NCBI GenBank assembly: GCA_002327925.1 | Contig: DCVA01000012.1 | Span: forward strand, 1-7,962 | Source of the DNA: Anaerolineales bacterium UBA2200 | GTDB taxonomy: Bacteria; Chloroflexota; Anaerolineae; UBA2200 | DNA: 7,962 nucleotides | Direction: 5' to 3' | Part shown: one piece after another, positions 5,956 to 7,962 of the stretch | Numbering within the stretch: the first letter of the stretch is position 1 | Layout: each line of letters starts with the position of its first letter | Translations under genes and position numbers: made by a program | The notes under the pieces: model-generated | The model's database searches: none | Told to the model about the DNA's origin: nothing | What the model saw: the letters and a program-made list of their open reading frames with translations, nothing else

Positions 5956-7659
5956 CTAGTGGACCTCGTCTTCGTACAGGATATCGTAATGATAGCCCTG
6001 CTCGGTCAGGAAGAGCTGACGCTTGGCGGCGCAATCCTGATCGCGTGTATCCCTTGTGACCAGTGTATAAAAGTGCGCCAGAGTACCGAGGCGCTTTGGG
6101 CGCAGAATGCGTCCCAGTCGCTGCGCCTCCTCCTGCCGTGAGCCGAAGGATCCAGAGATCTGGATGGCGACATTGGCGTCGGGGAGGTCGACGGCAAAGT
6201 TGCCCACCTTGGACACAATCAGCCTCTTGAGCGCTCCGCTTCGAAAGCGGTCATAGAGCGATTCGCGCTCGCGAAGCGGGGTCTTGCCCGTTATGACAGG
6301 CAGTCCGTACCGTTGGGCGACCTCCGACAATTGGCTCAGGTAGACGCCGATGATGAGAACGCTGTCATCGGCATGGCGAGACATCAGGCTCTCCAGCACC
6401 TCGAGCTTGCGCGGGTTCTCGGCAGCAACGCGATACCGGTCGCGATCATCTGCGATCGCATAATCGAGCCGTAAGGCCTCGTCCAGCGCGATGCGGACCT
6501 CGTGACACTCGGCAGTGGCTATCCAGCCCTGTCGTTCCAAATCCTTCCAGGGTGCGTCATATTTCTTGGGGCCTATGAGCGAAAAGACGTCTGTCTCGCG
6601 GCCGTCCTCGCGCACCAGCGTCGCGGTAAGCCCAAGTCGTCGCCGGGACTGGATTTCCGCCGTGATGCGGAATACCGGGGCCGGAAGCAGGTGTACCTCA
6701 TCGTAGATAATGAGGCCCCAGTCTTGCTCATTGAACAGGGAAAAGTGGGGGTACTCGACCTCCTGAGAGCGAGGCTCGTCCTCACGCTGCGGCGCATGGT
6801 AGGTCATCATTTGATACGTGCTAATGGTGACGGGACGAACTTGTTTGCAGTCACCCGAGTACTCGCCAATGTCCTCTGGCCTGAGATCGGTCTTGTCAAG
6901 CAACTCCGACATCCACTGACGCGCGGCGATCGTGTTGGTAGTCAGAACGAGTGTGGCGCACTGGGTCTTGGCCATCACGGCGAGGCCGACCACCGTCTTA
7001 CCGGCGCCGCATGGAAGTACAACCACACCGCTGCCCCCTCGCGAAGAGCCGCCGGCGTAAAAGGCGCAGGCAGCGTCGACCTGATATGGACGCAGTGACA
7101 GTGCTTCGCCGGCAAGCGTACATCGGCGTAAGGAGTGCGGAAGCGGGGCGCCCTGCACGTACCCGGCCAAATCCTCGACCGGGTAGCCCATCGCAACAAG
7201 GGCCTGTTTGACATGACCACGCCGCCTGGGATCCACACGTAGCTTCAGGGGCGAAACGCTCTCCAGCAAGTAGGGCAACAGGCGTTTCTGATGCGAAAGC
7301 TCGGACATGATGGCGAGATCGTCGGCCACCAGGTAAAGGCAACTGTCCTCGCGCACCAACTTGACGCGCCCGTACCGCGCGACATAATCGGAAATGTCCC
7401 GACTGACGTTGTCTGGTACGGGGTACTTGGCCAGATCCTGCAACGACGCGATGATCGCCCCCGCATCCAGCCCGGCTGCCGCTGCATTCCACAGCGATAG
7501 AGGGGTGATGCGATAGCTATGCACGTACTCCGGGCTCTTTTCGAGCTCGGCGAAGCGGGAGAGCTGGTCACGCGCGAGCTCATAGCGGGGGTTGTCAACC
7601 TCCACCAGTACGGTGCGATCGCTCTGGACAATCAATGGGTTTGCCGAAAGGCTGTTCAC
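5956..7659 (-). CDS. xpb: XPB/Ssl2-type superfamily 2 DNA helicase
   Basis: This is a 567-residue, full-length bacterial XPB homologue. An N-terminal module (8-160) of the XPB/Ssl2 N-terminal type comes first. The first RecA domain has LRPYQ (189-193), Walker A LPCGAGKT (215-222), Walker B DEVH (320-323) and TAT (345-347). The XPB-specific RED motif (350-352) follows directly. The second RecA domain carries VGNFAVDLPDA (485-495) and motif VI QRLGRILRPK (513-522). All expected catalytic residues are present. XPB proteins are ATP-driven 3'-5' DNA translocases that open duplex DNA in nucleotide excision repair and, in eukaryotes, transcription initiation; archaeal ones work with the Bax1 nuclease. 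No nuclease is encoded beside this one within the window. The GTG at 7659 was chosen because homologues begin near PLIVQSDRT (8-16 here); AGGT about six bases upstream is a weak ribosome site. It is the first gene of a three-gene operon with a strong promoter. Confidence 0.95.
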   Translation of the reverse strand: MNSLSANPLIVQSDRTVLVEVDNPRYELARDQLSRFAELEKSPEYVHSYRITPLSLWNAAAAGLDAGAIIASLQDLAKYPVPDNVSRDISDYVARYGRVKLVREDSCLYLVADDLAIMSELSHQKRLLPYLLESVSPLKLRVDPRRRGHVKQALVAMGYPVEDLAGYVQGAPLPHSLRRCTLAGEALSLRPYQVDAACAFYAGGSSRGGSGVVVLPCGAGKTVVGLAVMAKTQCATLVLTTNTIAARQWMSELLDKTDLRPEDIGEYSGDCKQVRPVTISTYQMMTYHAPQREDEPRSQEVEYPHFSLFNEQDWGLIIYDEVHLLPAPVFRITAEIQSRRRLGLTATLVREDGRETDVFSLIGPKKYDAPWKDLERQGWIATAECHEVRIALDEALRLDYAIADDRDRYRVAAENPRKLEVLESLMSRHADDSVLIIGVYLSQLSEVAQRYGLPVITGKTPLRERESLYDRFRSGALKRLIVSKVGNFAVDLPDANVAIQISGSFGSRQEEAQRLGRILRPKRLGTLAHFYTLVTRDTRDQDCAAKRQLFLTEQGYHYDILYEDEVH

Positions 7660-7661
7660 TC

Positions 7662-7736
7662 TGACCTGTCTGCTTCTGGATTGCTCTGTGCTGGAAACAC
7701 GTCATACTATTGTAGCGAATTCTGCAGAGCAGGTCA
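7662..7736. repeat. Inverted repeat flanking the XPB promoter, possible operator pair
   Basis: TGACCTGTCTGC (7662-7673) reappears inverted as GCAGAGCAGGTCA (7724-7736). The arms agree except for one inserted base. One arm covers the -35 box of the XPB promoter; the other lies just upstream of the GTG start, over the ribosome site. Their centres are about 62 bases apart, close to six helical turns. A regulator binding both arms is possible, but short inverted repeats can arise by chance, and no regulator gene is in view. Confidence 0.35.
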
Positions 7737-7737
7737 A
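7709..7737 (-). promoter_or_regulatory. Strong sigma70-type promoter of the XPB operon
   Basis: Read on the minus strand, TTGACC (7737-7732) and TACAAT (7714-7709) match the -35 and -10 consensus at five of six positions each. They are separated by an ideal 17 bases. Transcription would start near 7702, giving a leader of about 43 bases before the GTG at 7659. No other promoter-like sequence is obvious in the two tight intergenic junctions, so this probably drives all three genes. A LexA-type box is not visible. Confidence 0.8.
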
Positions 7738-7788
7738 GTGCCCGATGTTCTTGCGCCAACACATCGTTACCAGGTGGTACAGGCGATC

Positions 7789-7819
7789 TTGACAAAAGGC
7801 GGTGCTCCTCTGGTAAAAG
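7789..7819 (+). promoter_or_regulatory. Candidate promoter of the transposase-like gene
   Basis: A perfect -35 box TTGACA (7789-7794) is followed by poor -10 choices: GGTAAA (7812-7817, spacing 17) or TAAAAG (7814-7819, spacing 19). The start point would be near 7825, downstream of the left arm of the hairpin at 7797-7814. The perfect -35 and the position are the evidence; the -10 is weak. Confidence 0.4.
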
Positions 7820-7856
7820 AGTTGTGGGCACAACTTCACCAAGAGGAGCACCGCCT
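7797..7856 (+). promoter_or_regulatory. Long hairpin enclosing the transposase ribosome binding site
   Basis: The left arm AGGCGGTGCTCCTCT (7797-7811) pairs perfectly with AGAGGAGCACCGCCT (7842-7856). GGT (7812-7814) then pairs with ACC (7838-7840) around one bulged A (7841). An inner stem GTTGTG/CACAAC (7821-7826 with 7829-7834) closes the loop. The Shine-Dalgarno AAGAGGAG (7841-7848) lies almost wholly inside the right arm, and the ATG follows directly at 7857. A transcript containing both arms would hide the ribosome site. No U run follows, so it is not an ordinary terminator. Confidence 0.75.
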
Positions 7857-7962
7857 ATGGCCGATATGGCCTACGGGGAAGTATACGCTATGAGCCGAGT
7901 CGACGCAAGACTGAGACTGGTCATGACCTACCAACAGGTTGGCAGCATCAGCGAGACCGCCC
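7857..7962 (+). CDS. Transposase-like protein, N-terminal fragment (runs off window)
   Basis: Only the first 35 codons are visible; the frame is open to the right edge. The start is ATG 7857, preceded eight bases upstream by GAGGAG, a strong ribosome site; in-frame ATGs at 7866 and 7890 lack one this good. The segment SRVDARLRLVMTYQQ followed by VGSISETA (residues 13-35) looks like the first two helices of the homeodomain-like helix-turn-helix that opens many IS481- and IS3-type transposases, where the next residues are usually a second arginine-rich turn and the recognition helix. That part is not in view, so the family call is tentative; a non-transposase DNA-binding protein is possible. 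It is transcribed away from the XPB operon, and its expression is probably limited by the hairpin around its ribosome site. Confidence 0.5.
   Translation, partial: MADMAYGEVYAMSRVDARLRLVMTYQQVGSISETA

Larger units (their letters stand above)
7746..7962 (+). mobile_element. Left end of a probable insertion sequence (truncated by window edge)
   Basis: The last 200 or so bases carry a transposase-like start, a promoter directed into it and a long hairpin. This fits the left end of an insertion sequence placed upstream of the XPB operon. The boundary is uncertain: I suggest TGT at 7746 because elements such as IS481 begin with TG, but the other end and the target duplication are outside the window. 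The element lies just beyond the XPB -35 box, so it seems not to have broken that promoter. Confidence 0.35.

Noticed and set aside
7768..7779. Short inverted repeat TACCA-GG-TGGTA near the element end
   Set aside because: Five-base arms only; could be part of a transposase-binding end but cannot be supported without the other end of the element.
7519..7893. Plus-strand 124-residue frame across the XPB start and promoter
   Set aside because: It is antisense to the XPB N terminus, then crosses the promoter and hairpin. No ribosome site and no recognisable domain.

Overview
The window looks like a piece of a GC-rich bacterial chromosome, most likely Chloroflexota (Anaerolineae-like) or a similar lineage. 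That guess rests on recalled resemblance, not a search: an XPB-type helicase with accessory proteins, a small PAS protein of the 'DCHPEPARSK' type, and an acyltransferase carrying NHVNFLE. There are seven genes: six complete and one cut by the right edge. I see no RNA genes and no CRISPR array.

Left part (1-2187, + strand): a stand-alone PAS-domain protein with its own promoter, then a pair of lipid genes. The pair is a diacylglycerol-kinase-family lipid kinase whose TAG stop is followed at once by the ATG of a PlsC-type acyltransferase. Kinases and acyltransferases of these families can both supply phosphatidic acid, so the pair probably serves membrane phospholipid synthesis or recycling.

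Middle and right part (7659-2222, - strand): a tight three-gene operon that converges on the lipid genes across a 34-base gap. It encodes an XPB/Ssl2-type superfamily 2 DNA helicase and two large proteins with no visible catalytic motif. Aligning them by eye, I find the same module of about 140-155 residues four times: at the N terminus of XPB, at the C terminus of the second protein, and twice in tandem in the third. The two accessory proteins are also paralogous to each other in their central regions. The layout of winged-helix-like N terminus plus C-terminal copy of an XPB N-terminal domain recalls eukaryotic TFIIH, where p52/Tfb2 contacts XPB through a domain resembling XPB's own N-terminal domain. 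This is the most interesting content of the window: a possible bacterial XPB/p52-like DNA repair or transcription-coupled complex. A near-consensus sigma70-type promoter precedes the operon, with an inverted repeat spanning from the -35 box to the start codon.

Right edge (about 7746-7962, + strand): the start of what is probably an insertion sequence. A transposase-like gene begins at 7857 and is cut by the window end. Its ribosome binding site lies inside a long hairpin whose left arm lies upstream of the likely transcription start. This is the arrangement that silences transposase translation on read-through transcripts in some insertion sequences.
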